From positions 92,447 to 156,446 of the forward strand of contig NZ_MTSE01000013.1 in NCBI RefSeq assembly GCF_002154225.1: a stretch of DNA of 64,000 nt, written 5' to 3'. This DNA comes from Hymenobacter crusticola. GTDB lineage: Bacteria > Bacteroidota > Bacteroidia > Cytophagales > Hymenobacteraceae. Positions 1 to 7,795 of this stretch are shown here, piece by piece (position 1 is the stretch's first letter; every line of letters begins with the position of its first letter). Under the pieces are notes generated by a model. It made no database searches and was not told the origin of the DNA. It was given only the letters and a program-made list of their open reading frames with translations. The position numbers and the translations under genes were made by a program.

Positions 1-965
1 TATTCCGCAACGACGCGCCTTGGGAAGGCAACCTCGTAGAAGGTTCAGCTTTCGTAGAGCACGGTGGTTATTTCTACATGTTCTACGCTGGAAACGGCTG
101 CTGCGGTAGCGGCTGCACATATGCCACCGGGGTAGCTCGCTCGCGCAGCTTGCTAGGTCCGTGGGAGAAATGCCCGCAGAATCCTATCCTGAAGAAAAAT
201 AAGACTTGGAGCTGCCCCGGCCACGGTACCGTTGCAGAGTATGACGGCCGTTGGTTCTTGCTACACCACGCTTATCATGCCAGCAGCCACGAGTTTGTAG
301 GCCGCCAAGGCATCTTGAGCGAGTTTACTTGGAATGAGGAAGGCTGGCCGGAGTTTGAGGGTAATAGCCCACAGGCTGCACCGCTGCACAACGTTGGCCT
401 GCTCAACCTCACCGACCACTTCTCTAGCAATCAGTTGGCTGGTACTTGGCAGTGGCCTATTGGCAAGCGCCCCGTAGTGGGCGTGGGTGATGGCCAGCTG
501 TTGCTGTCGGCTTGCCCAGAGCAACTAGGCTCTATGGTAGCCCAGCGCACGTACGCAGCTACTTACAAAGCAACTACTTCGCTTAACGCCGCTGCTCTTC
601 CTACTGGCACGTTCGCTGGCTTAACGGCTGTTGGTGATCCGCACAACGCGCTTGCACTCATGGCTGGCAACGGTAAGTTGCAGCTCTGGTACGTGAAACA
701 GGGAAAAACGCAATGCCTGACGGAAGTAAGCTTAGAGCTACCCCGTAACCTAGGTTTGCGCGTTGAGACGTGGGGCGGTCAGCGCTACCGTTTCTCTTAC
801 AGCACCAACGGCGTAACGTGGCAGCCTATGCCGATGGATACCTTCGCTGTGAACGGCACGTACCTGCCACCTTGGGATCGGGGTATCCGCGTAGGACTGC
901 TGGCACAAGGGCCAGAAGACGTAACGGTAGCTTTTGATAGCTTCACCATTCGCAACCAACGCTAG
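1..965 (+). CDS. GH43 family glycosidase, 5' truncated by window edge
   Basis: The reading frame is open from base 3 and runs into an ATG at 78 without a break. The residues before that ATG (EGSAFVEHGGYFY) continue typical GH43 five-blade propeller sequence, so the true start lies upstream of the window. The visible part has a propeller segment ending in GHGTVAEYDGRWFLLHHAYH, then from about residue 125 a beta-sandwich region resembling the C-terminal concanavalin-like domain of beta-xylosidases and arabinofuranosidases. GH43 enzymes release arabinose or xylose from plant-type side chains by inversion; the substrate cannot be told here because the catalytic Asp region is missing. The stop codon lies inside a GCTAGC. 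A strong hairpin follows at 986-1031. A second GH43 gene lies at 7796-9424 on the other strand, so pentose-containing glycans may be used by this strain. Confidence 0.85.
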   Translation, partial: FRNDAPWEGNLVEGSAFVEHGGYFYMFYAGNGCCGSGCTYATGVARSRSLLGPWEKCPQNPILKKNKTWSCPGHGTVAEYDGRWFLLHHAYHASSHEFVGRQGILSEFTWNEEGWPEFEGNSPQAAPLHNVGLLNLTDHFSSNQLAGTWQWPIGKRPVVGVGDGQLLLSACPEQLGSMVAQRTYAATYKATTSLNAAALPTGTFAGLTAVGDPHNALALMAGNGKLQLWYVKQGKTQCLTEVSLELPRNLGLRVETWGGQRYRFSYSTNGVTWQPMPMDTFAVNGTYLPPWDRGIRVGLLAQGPEDVTVAFDSFTIRNQR

Positions 966-985
966 CGTTTCCCGACCTAGCTTAT

Positions 986-1031
986 AAGCCCCACGACTCC
1001 GGCAATAAGAACTGTCGGAGTCGTGGGGCTT
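986..1031 (+). terminator. Hairpin terminator after GH43 gene
   Basis: A perfect 16-bp stem (986-1001 with 1016-1031) encloses a 14-nt loop 20 bases after the GH43 stop. There is only a short T run, so termination may rely mainly on the stem. Confidence 0.6.
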
Positions 1032-1390
1032 TCCTATGTAGTACTGAACAGCTCCTGCTGAGAGTTAGGTTAGCTCTACTGTAGTGATTTCTGCTTCCTA
1101 TTAATAGCTCAACAGCGTCAAAAAATTCATTTAACAACAACTTCCTCACGCTCAACCTACGAGCTTTGCAACAAACTCAACACTACGCGGCGAAACGGTA
1201 AAGCGCCAGAAAAAAAGCTGAATCTAAGTTGATCATCATCGGAAGTAAGTCCGTAAAAACGATTATTGGCGCAAATAGTACAGCAAGCTCAACCAGATCA
1301 CAGCCAAGCTTTTGTGAGGTATGTGCGAGCCACGTTCATGCTATAAGTGCTGACCTTTTACGATTCTTTCCACCCAAGCACAACCAAGCT
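1032..1390. other. Intergenic region with no gene seen
   Basis: About 360 bases between the GH43 terminator and a small gene. A possible longer reading frame from 1229 into the small gene starts with sequence unlike the rest of the protein, so this stretch is more likely leader. No convincing -7 box, RNA gene or repeat was recognised. Confidence 0.4.
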
Positions 1391-1606
1391 ATGAACAACG
1401 AGAATGCAGCCCCAAGCAATGAGGAATCGAGCGGTGCCCAGCGCGTGAGCATGGCGCACAGCGGACAAAACGAATTTCCAATTAAGAAGAAGCCAGGCCA
1501 ACAGCCCTTGCAGGAAACGGGCAGCGACGACACGAAACGCGCCATGAACGATGCGGATCAAACCAAAGAGGACAGCAACCAAGAAGGTGGTACTGCAAAA
1601 CATTGA
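1391..1606 (+). CDS. Small hydrophilic hypothetical protein (71 aa)
   Basis: The product is very polar, rich in Asn, Gln, Glu, Ser and Asp, with no signal peptide, membrane segment or cysteine; it is probably largely disordered. The ATG at 1391 is preferred over an in-frame ATG at 1229 because the segment before it is compositionally different. The gene is followed immediately by a perfect 36-bp inverted repeat, consistent with it being a real short transcription unit. I do not recognise a family. It resembles in style the short acidic and amidated proteins that many Bacteroidota encode singly, but no function can be inferred. Confidence 0.5.
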   Translation: MNNENAAPSNEESSGAQRVSMAHSGQNEFPIKKKPGQQPLQETGSDDTKRAMNDADQTKEDSNQEGGTAKH

Positions 1607-1609
1607 GTA

Positions 1610-1684
1610 GCACCTAGCCTCAGACAAGCGAAGGGCGCCACGGAAATCTTCCGTGGCGCCCTTCGCTTGTCTGAGGCTAGGTGC
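1610..1684. terminator. Perfect 36-bp inverted repeat, bidirectional terminator candidate
   Basis: Arms 1610-1645 and 1649-1684 are exactly complementary around a 3-nt loop (1646-1648). It starts 3 bases after the stop of the small gene and lies between two convergent genes (1391-1606 plus, 1788-3839 minus). There is no T run on either side. The arms contain CCTAG/CTAGG. Confidence 0.65.
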
Positions 1685-1787
1685 GCACAACTACCTACCA
1701 CTCTTTATCAGAATAACATGTGACTTGCTTGAAAATCCACGAACAGGTTGGATGTGTAATACAACATAACTCCTGCTATACCTAGCT

Positions 1788-3839
1788 TTATACTTTTGCG
1801 AGCACCAGTGCAGTTCGGCTCGTGACGTAGAGGCTTAGTTTCTCAACGCCGTCTTCCCCGAAGGTTTCGTACGTCAGCGTATCATCGATACGGTCGAAGC
1901 CTCCAAAGCGGCCACTATCAGAGGTGAGTATAATGCGGTAGCGGCAGCGCTTCGGTGTGGGCACGAAGAAACGATAATCGGGCACGCTACGACTCACGTG
2001 AAAGTTGAACACAAAAATCAGCCCCGCCCGCTCGAAGATCAAGACCTGATTTTCCGGATCATTATTCAGCAGCTTTGCTTGCCCGGCGGCAAGTAAGCGC
2101 CGCTGCTTGGCCGTGGAAATCATGGCCCCATCGAAGTTTTGCAACTGCTGGTAGCGCAGGTCTGGGTTGTCGGCCAGCGACCATTGCCGGCGCGCGTGTT
2201 GGTAGCTCCAGTTGTTACCTAGCCGCGGAAAATCAACCCACTCGGGGTGTCCGAATTCGTTGCCAATGAAGTTCAAGTAGGCTTCGCCGCCCAATGAAAG
2301 CGTAAGCAGCCGAATCATTTTGTGCAGCGACACGCCGCGGGCCACAACGGGGTCGGGGTCGTCTTGGCGCATGTGCGTGTACAAGGCCACGTCCATTAGC
2401 CAATGGGCCAGCGTTTTGTCTCCTACCAAGGCTTGATCGTGGCTCTCGGCGTAAGCAACCGTTTTTTCTCCTTGGCGGCGGTTGGTAAGTGTGTACCACA
2501 GGTCACCTAGGTTCCAGGCTTCGTCGGGGGTGTGCTTGAGCAGCTTGATCCAATAATCGGGAATGCCCATGCCCAGGCGGTAATCGAAGCCAATGCCGCC
2601 CTCCTGAATGGGACGGCACAAACCAGGCATGCCACTCATATCTTCGGCAATAAGCAAGGCACTTGCTTTCAGCTCTTTCACCAGCGAAGCCGCCAGTTGC
2701 AAGTACAAAATGGCATCGTCGTCGGCTTCGGGGCCGAAGTATTGATCGTAGGTACTAAATGCTACGCCCTCACCGTGATGCAGGTACAGCATGCTGGTTA
2801 CCCCATCGAAGCGGAAACCATCGAAGTGAAACTCTTCCAGCCAATAGCGTAGGTTAGACAGCAGATACTGCTGCACTTCGGACTTGCCGTAATTGAACAG
2901 CTTGGAATCCCAGCCGGGATGGTCGCCCCTAGCGCCTTCGTGGAAATACTGCCCGCCGGAACCGTCGAAATCAGCTAGGCCCTCGGCTTCGTTCTTGACG
3001 GCGTGCGAGTGCACTACATCGAGCAACACCGCAATGCCGCGGTTGTGGGCTTCATTAATTAGGTGCTTTAGTTCTTCCGGCGTACCGAAACGCGAGGAAA
3101 CAGCAAAGAAATTAGCAACGTGGTAGCCGAAGGAGCCATAGTAAGGGTGCTCCATGATGGCCATGATTTGCAAGCAGTTGTAGCCGAGCGCTTGCACCCG
3201 CGGCAATATATTTTCCGCAAACTCTAGGTAGCTTCCCACCTTGCCTTCTTCGGAAGCCATGCCGATGTGGCACTCGTAGATGAACGGCTCCCGCACGCAG
3301 TTTGGAATCCGAAACTTTTGGTCGGTCCAGGTGAAGGAAGTGCTCGGCCGCCACACCTGCCCGGAGAAATCGTTGGTGTGCGGGTCCTGCACGGCGCGGC
3401 GCAACGTTGCCGGCAGGCGATCTTTCGCCCCGTGCTGGGTAACAACGTGTACTTTGTAACGGCTGTAGTGGCTGAGCGCTTCGCTGTATTGTTTATCGGG
3501 CAAAAACACCTCCCATACCCCGTTGGGGCCTTTTTGCAGCGGCGTCGCTTGCCGGTCCCACCCGTTGAAGTCGCCAATGAGGTACAGGGCCTGGGCAGCC
3601 GGAGCCCACTCCCGATACCAGTAGCCCCGGCGACGAGGATCGTAGTTGAGCCCTAACCACTGGTGAGCAGTAGCGAACTTCGCCAAGGAGCCGTACTCTT
3701 GCCGAATAACGGCCAGGCGTGCTTCTAAGCGTGCTTGACGGGCCAGCAAGACGGGCTCGTAGGGTGCCAGCCAAGGATCTTGCTCCACGAGCGGCAATAC
3801 AGGGGCGAGCGTGGGGGCGGGAGTAGTTTCAAGAGTCAT
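1788..3839 (-). CDS. glgB: 1,4-alpha-glucan branching enzyme, GH13 subfamily 8 type
   Basis: The enzyme cuts alpha-1,4 glucan chains and re-attaches them through alpha-1,6 bonds during glycogen synthesis in the cytoplasm. It has an N-terminal CBM48-like segment (about residues 70-115, WAPAAQALYLIGDFNGW) and a GH13 barrel. Visible catalytic motifs are DVVHSHA (about 274-280), GFRFDGVTSM with nucleophile Asp345, LLIAEDMSG with acid/base Glu399, and ESHDQ with Asp468. The sequence RFDGVTSMLYLHHG and the length of 683 aa match the eukaryote-like GH13_8 group, which Bacteroidota commonly use, rather than the GH13_9 GlgB of E. coli. No other glycogen genes are adjacent. The ATG at 3839 is the first good start and the divergent gene is ggt. 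Confidence 0.93.
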   Translation of the reverse strand: MTLETTPAPTLAPVLPLVEQDPWLAPYEPVLLARQARLEARLAVIRQEYGSLAKFATAHQWLGLNYDPRRRGYWYREWAPAAQALYLIGDFNGWDRQATPLQKGPNGVWEVFLPDKQYSEALSHYSRYKVHVVTQHGAKDRLPATLRRAVQDPHTNDFSGQVWRPSTSFTWTDQKFRIPNCVREPFIYECHIGMASEEGKVGSYLEFAENILPRVQALGYNCLQIMAIMEHPYYGSFGYHVANFFAVSSRFGTPEELKHLINEAHNRGIAVLLDVVHSHAVKNEAEGLADFDGSGGQYFHEGARGDHPGWDSKLFNYGKSEVQQYLLSNLRYWLEEFHFDGFRFDGVTSMLYLHHGEGVAFSTYDQYFGPEADDDAILYLQLAASLVKELKASALLIAEDMSGMPGLCRPIQEGGIGFDYRLGMGIPDYWIKLLKHTPDEAWNLGDLWYTLTNRRQGEKTVAYAESHDQALVGDKTLAHWLMDVALYTHMRQDDPDPVVARGVSLHKMIRLLTLSLGGEAYLNFIGNEFGHPEWVDFPRLGNNWSYQHARRQWSLADNPDLRYQQLQNFDGAMISTAKQRRLLAAGQAKLLNNDPENQVLIFERAGLIFVFNFHVSRSVPDYRFFVPTPKRCRYRIILTSDSGRFGGFDRIDDTLTYETFGEDGVEKLSLYVTSRTALVLAKV

Positions 3840-4107
3840 AGTGCGGGAGATTTTGGCTTTAAAGCTACGATAACGAGTGACTTGCGGCTGAACTAGTAGC
3901 AGAACATTTCTGACCGGCCAACACCTAGGTAGCCTGCTAGCAGCCAGGGCGAACAGCGGCGCTTAGGAACATGCGGCAGGCAAGTAACTCAGGTTTTTTG
4001 CTTGGCCGGGAATGACAATTTGCCTTTTCGGCTAGGCTCTTACCGTAATGTTGGCTTTCTTGAAAGTTCTGTTGCCGCGCAAGGTAGCAGCCCTTATCCT
4101 AACCTGC

Positions 4108-5877
4108 ATGAAACTGCACCTTTACCCGCTTGCTCTCGCCGCCCTGCTTTCCTGCACTAGCACCGCTACGCGCCCCTCCGCGTCGACCGTGCCGACGGTG
4201 CCGACGGCAAATACGCTAGCTGCTACACCACCCGCCGTTACGGCGGCCGCTACGGCAAGCAAAGCAATGGTTATTTCGGCACACCCGGAGGCTTCGCGCA
4301 TTGGGCTGGCTATTTTACAAAAGGGCGGCAATGCGTACGATGCGGCCGTAGCCGTGCAATTTGCGCTGGCGGTAGCGCTACCCACGGCTGGTAATATCGG
4401 TGGGGGCGGCTTTGTGCTCTACCATGGCGCCGATGGCCAGGAAGGAGCCCTCGACTTTCGCGAGATGGCGCCAGCCGCCGCTACCCGCGACATGTACCTT
4501 GATGCGCAAGGCAACGTGGTACCAGGACGCAGCACGGCGGGGCACTTGGCTTCGGGAGTGCCAGGCTCGGTGGCGGGCATGGAGGCGTTGCACAAAAAGC
4601 TAGGTAAGCTGCCCTGGGCCGACCTCGTGCAGCCTGCCGTCGACCTAGCCGCCAAGGGGCTGAAGCTTACGGCAAAAGAAGCCGCTGGCCTAAACAGCAA
4701 CCGTGAAAACTTCCTGAAGTATAACGTTCAAACGCCCCCTGCTTACGTACGCCCCGACGGCGCAACGCGCCCCTGGCAACAGGACGACCTTATTCAATAC
4801 CCCGACCTAGCGCATACGCTGGAGCGCATCCGCGACAAAGGCCGCGACGGTTTTTACCAGGGCGAAACGGCCGACCTCATTGTGGCCGAAATGCAGCGCG
4901 GTGGTGGCCTGATTACCAAGCAAGACTTACAAAACTACCAGGCTAAGTGGCGCACGCCCTTGCACGGTCAATACCGCGGCTACGATGTGCTAGCTTTTCC
5001 GCCGCCGAGCAGCGGCGGAGTAGCCTTGCTGCAAATGCTCCAAATGCTGGAACCGTATAACCTAGGTGCCTTGGGCTGGCATTCGCCGCAGGGCGTTCAT
5101 ATTATTACGGAAGCCGAGCGCCGCGTGTATGCCGACCGCGCCAAGTACCTCGGCGACCCTGATTTCGGGCGGGTGCCAGTGTCGCAGCTCTTGGATAAGA
5201 AGTACAACAAGGACCGCATGGCCACCATCCGCCGCGACGGCCGGGCCACGCCGAGCAGCGAGGTGACCGCCGGCGCTGGCTTGCCCGGCTACGAAAGCGA
5301 CCAGACTACGCACTACAACATTGTAGATGCCCAAGGCAACGCCGTGTCGTGCACGACTACGCTCAACGGCTCCTACGGCAGCAAAGTGGTAGTGGCCGGT
5401 GCGGGCTTTTTGCTTAACAACGAGATGGATGACTTCTCCTCCAAAGTGGGCGTAGCGAATATGTACGGCTTGGTAGGCGGCACAGCCAATGCCATAGCGC
5501 CCGGCAAACGCATGCTCTCCTCCATGACTCCCACTATTCTCACCAAGAAAGGGAAGCTAGCGATGGTGGTGGGTACGCCCGGCGGCAGCACCATCATTAC
5601 CAGCGTGATGCAAGGCATCCTGAATATTATCGACTATCAGCAGAACGCTCAGCAGGCCGTGGCAGCCCCTCGCTTACACCACCAGTGGCTCCCCGACCGC
5701 ATTGACGCTGAGGAAAATGCCCTGCTCCCTGCCGCCCAAGACACCCTTCAGCGCCGCGGCTACCCCATCAAAACTGGCGGGCATTGGGGCCGCATGGAAA
5801 TCATCTGGGTTTTGCCCGATGGCCGTTTGCAGGGTGGCGCCGACCCGCGGGGTGATGATACGGCAGTAGGGTATTAG
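4108..5877 (+). CDS. ggt: Gamma-glutamyltransferase, lipoprotein form
   Basis: The product cleaves or transfers the gamma-glutamyl group of glutathione and related peptides, normally outside the cytoplasm. The start at 4108 gives a short lipoprotein signal, MKLHLYPLALAALLSC, with a LxxC lipobox; the upstream in-frame ATG at 4048 would add 20 residues before it and is less likely. The family core is present: ASRIGLAILQKGGNAYDAAVA near the N-terminus and the autoprocessing site TTHYNIVD, whose first Thr (codon 5305-5307) should be the nucleophile of the small subunit. Further family motifs include LLNNEMDDFS and the GTPGGSTI segment. Length (about 589 aa) is normal for a single-chain precursor. 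It is transcribed divergently from glgB and ends in a strong bidirectional terminator. Confidence 0.93.
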   Translation: MKLHLYPLALAALLSCTSTATRPSASTVPTVPTANTLAATPPAVTAAATASKAMVISAHPEASRIGLAILQKGGNAYDAAVAVQFALAVALPTAGNIGGGGFVLYHGADGQEGALDFREMAPAAATRDMYLDAQGNVVPGRSTAGHLASGVPGSVAGMEALHKKLGKLPWADLVQPAVDLAAKGLKLTAKEAAGLNSNRENFLKYNVQTPPAYVRPDGATRPWQQDDLIQYPDLAHTLERIRDKGRDGFYQGETADLIVAEMQRGGGLITKQDLQNYQAKWRTPLHGQYRGYDVLAFPPPSSGGVALLQMLQMLEPYNLGALGWHSPQGVHIITEAERRVYADRAKYLGDPDFGRVPVSQLLDKKYNKDRMATIRRDGRATPSSEVTAGAGLPGYESDQTTHYNIVDAQGNAVSCTTTLNGSYGSKVVVAGAGFLLNNEMDDFSSKVGVANMYGLVGGTANAIAPGKRMLSSMTPTILTKKGKLAMVVGTPGGSTIITSVMQGILNIIDYQQNAQQAVAAPRLHHQWLPDRIDAEENALLPAAQDTLQRRGYPIKTGGHWGRMEIIWVLPDGRLQGGADPRGDDTAVGY

Positions 5878-5903
5878 CACGTTAATCCGGCCGGAAAAAG
5901 AAT

Positions 5904-5956
5904 AAAAAGAGCGTCCTGCTGAGCTAGGTAGTCTAGCTCGGCAGGACGCTCTTTTT
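5904..5956. terminator. Bidirectional intrinsic terminator between ggt and small-paralog operon
   Basis: A 23-bp stem (5904-5926 with 5934-5956, one G-T pair) encloses a 7-nt loop and is flanked by A5 on the left and T5 on the right, so it can end transcription from both converging sides. Confidence 0.8.
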
Positions 5957-5967
5957 CAAACCGCTTA

Positions 5968-6315
5968 TTACAGCTGCTTTAACTCGCGGGCTATGTCGCT
6001 GAGTTTCTGACCTAGCTTGTACAAACTATCCAGGAAAATAGGGTTGGCGCCATCGGCCAATGCGTTGATGTTCTCTGCCAAAGTTTGCAGGGAAGCCGAA
6101 ATCTGGGCAGCGTCGCCGCCGGCTAGGTAGCCTTTTAGAGCAACCAGGTCGCCGATGAGCGTATCGTAGCTAGTGCCACTGCCACCGCGCAGCAGCTCAA
6201 TCCAGCCATCGATTTTTTCGGGAGCAGCAGCGGCGAGTTGGCCTAGGTCTTCCGTACCGAGCGCCGCTAACGTGGTTTCAAACTGTTTGGCGCTAGTTGA
6301 ATGTGCAATAGACAT
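5968..6315 (-). CDS. Small helical protein, paralog 1 of a tandem triplet
   Basis: This 115-aa protein has no signal or membrane segment and is predicted by eye to be almost entirely alpha-helical. It shares a pattern with the next two genes: an IDxWIxxLR-like helix (IDGWIELLRG), an LxxLKxYL helix (LVALKGYLAGGD), ISASLQxLxE, and a final LxxLGQxLxxxA helix. It is the last gene of a three-gene minus-strand set, 10 bases after the preceding gene, and is followed by the bidirectional terminator. I do not recognise a named family; no enzymatic motif is visible. Confidence 0.75.
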   Translation of the reverse strand: MSIAHSTSAKQFETTLAALGTEDLGQLAAAAPEKIDGWIELLRGGSGTSYDTLIGDLVALKGYLAGGDAAQISASLQTLAENINALADGANPIFLDSLYKLGQKLSDIARELKQL

Positions 6316-6325
6316 AGCGATGAAG

Positions 6326-6685
6326 TTATTCGGGTGAGTTTAAGGGCACTTTTACCTCGTCGGCGGCACGCAATAGCACTTGGCCGAGCCGTTGCAATTG
6401 TTCTTGGTATTCTTCGCCAGCTTGGTCAGCTGCCTTGGTGGTGCTTTCGCCGAGGCGCTGCAGGGAGGCGCTGATGCGGTCAGTATCCTTATCGTTGAGG
6501 TAGTTTTTGAGGTTTTGCAACTCCTCAACCATATCGTTGCCGCCGGTTACGCCAAAGGTGCGTAGGGCATCAATCCAGCTGTCGATAACGATGGGAGCCT
6601 CCAGGGCAGCGGCGTACAAATTGCCGCTCAAAATGTCGTTGGTAGAGCGCAAATTAGCCGACGGATCGGATGGGTTAGTAGGCAT
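6326..6685 (-). CDS. Small helical protein, paralog 2 of a tandem triplet
   Basis: This protein (about 119 aa) carries the clearest copy of the shared pattern: VIDSWIDALRTFG, ELQNLKNYLNDKDTDRISAS, LQRLGESTTKAAD and QLQRLGQVLLRAADE. The start at 6685 (MPTNPSDPSAN) is chosen; an in-frame upstream start at 6709 would add eight unrelated residues. It lies 10 bases before paralog 1 and about 64 bases after paralog 3, suggesting co-transcription. The Asp/Glu-rich cytosolic character suggests a soluble helical bundle, possibly one that multimerises with its paralogs (inference). Confidence 0.75.
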   Translation of the reverse strand: MPTNPSDPSANLRSTNDILSGNLYAAALEAPIVIDSWIDALRTFGVTGGNDMVEELQNLKNYLNDKDTDRISASLQRLGESTTKAADQAGEEYQEQLQRLGQVLLRAADEVKVPLNSPE

Positions 6686-6749
6686 GAAGCGGGTGTTTTG
6701 GTAGAGCAAAGCCTAAGTTCGACTTAGCTCTCAGTGAACAATCAGATGA

Positions 6750-7127
6750 TTACAACGAAGCCTTCGTGTTGCCGGCGGCTATTACGAGCAGCTGGCCTAA
6801 GTGGCGCAGCTGGTCGCCGATGCCGTTGTGCAGGTGGTCGCCGGCCCAGGTGTGGATGTTGCTCGCGGCCCGCGACGTTTGCTCGCCAAGGCGCTGTAGC
6901 AGCTCATGGGTGTTAGCCTGGTCGCCGCTACGCACGTAGTCGCGCAGCCGCTGTAGGTCGGAACCCATAGCGGTCAGGGCCGCGACGTTGGAGTTTTGCA
7001 GAAACGGAATCCAAGTATCAAAATAATCGAACGCCACCTGCGGGTTGCGCGAATTATTGATGGTGTCGGAAATCGCCAGATTGGTTGCGTACAGATGGTC
7101 GTTGAGGTTATCTGTGTTGAGGGCCAT
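6750..7127 (-). CDS. Small helical protein, paralog 3 of a tandem triplet
   Basis: First gene of the three on this strand (125 aa). It keeps the shared layout with more drift: FDTWIPFLQNSNV, DLQRLRDYVRSGDQ, LLQRLGEQTSRAAS and DQLRHLGQLLVIAA. The N-terminal part (NLNDHLYATNLAISDTIN) is similar in position to the LSGNLYAAALE segment of paralog 2. No signal peptide or known catalytic motif is seen. The divergent gene at 7318 encodes a membrane protein, leaving about 190 bases in between for both promoters. Confidence 0.75.
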   Translation of the reverse strand: MALNTDNLNDHLYATNLAISDTINNSRNPQVAFDYFDTWIPFLQNSNVAALTAMGSDLQRLRDYVRSGDQANTHELLQRLGEQTSRAASNIHTWAGDHLHNGIGDQLRHLGQLLVIAAGNTKASL

Positions 7128-7317
7128 GAACGTAGAAAGTTTAGGTGAGGGAGCGTACTGATTTGCTCTTTACGCCTTCCAGCGCAGCCTCGTTGTAAAG
7201 ACCCAGCATCTTACACTTTCGAGTGCACCTAGCAACCCAGGACCACCAAGCCGCCTAGCCCTAGCTTTTCGCGCTTCAGCGACAACAGGCTACCCAGTTT
7301 TGCGTCTTTATACTGGT

Positions 7318-7773
7318 ATGAGGAAAAAGCTAGCCGAATGGGTCAAACGCTACCTGCCCGCCGAGGTGTTGTCGCTCGCCGCGACGCTGGCGGCGGGCGG
7401 CGCTACTTTCGCCCTCGCGCACGACCGCACGGCCACGGCGCTGGCCGCTACGTGGGCCGGCAACGTGGCGTACTTTGGCTGTATTCTCCTGCAAGATGTT
7501 CGGGCCACGCGCCGCAGCCGCCGCGCCGCGGGCAAGCGCTACACTGCCCGCACGCTCGGCAAAAACCTGCGGGCGCTAGTGGTTGAGTTCGGCGCGGCCG
7601 AGGTGCTCGACAGCTTCATCATTCGCCCCTTGCTGATGTACTACCTGCCGCTGTGGTTGGGCAGTTTGTCGGGCGGCATCCTGGCGGCCAAGCTAGCTGC
7701 CGACGTTACCTTCTACATTCCGGCCATCATCAGCTATGAGCTGAGCAAGAAACGCCTGCGCGATTTCAACTGA
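7318..7773 (+). CDS. Small multi-pass membrane protein, unknown function
   Basis: The product (about 151 aa) begins with a basic amphipathic stretch, then shows hydrophobic segments near residues 15-35 (SLAATLAAGGATFALA), 40-60 (ALAATWAGNVAYFGCILL) and a longer pair after residue 105. A conserved-looking YFGCILLQDVRATRR turn separates the first pair from a basic loop. The ATG at 7318 is preferred to an in-frame TTG at 7300. I cannot assign a function. It converges with the GH43 gene, with only 22 bases between stops. Confidence 0.7.
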   Translation: MRKKLAEWVKRYLPAEVLSLAATLAAGGATFALAHDRTATALAATWAGNVAYFGCILLQDVRATRRSRRAAGKRYTARTLGKNLRALVVEFGAAEVLDSFIIRPLLMYYLPLWLGSLSGGILAAKLAADVTFYIPAIISYELSKKRLRDFN

Positions 7774-7795
7774 GCACCTCTGTGTGGGTTAGTCG

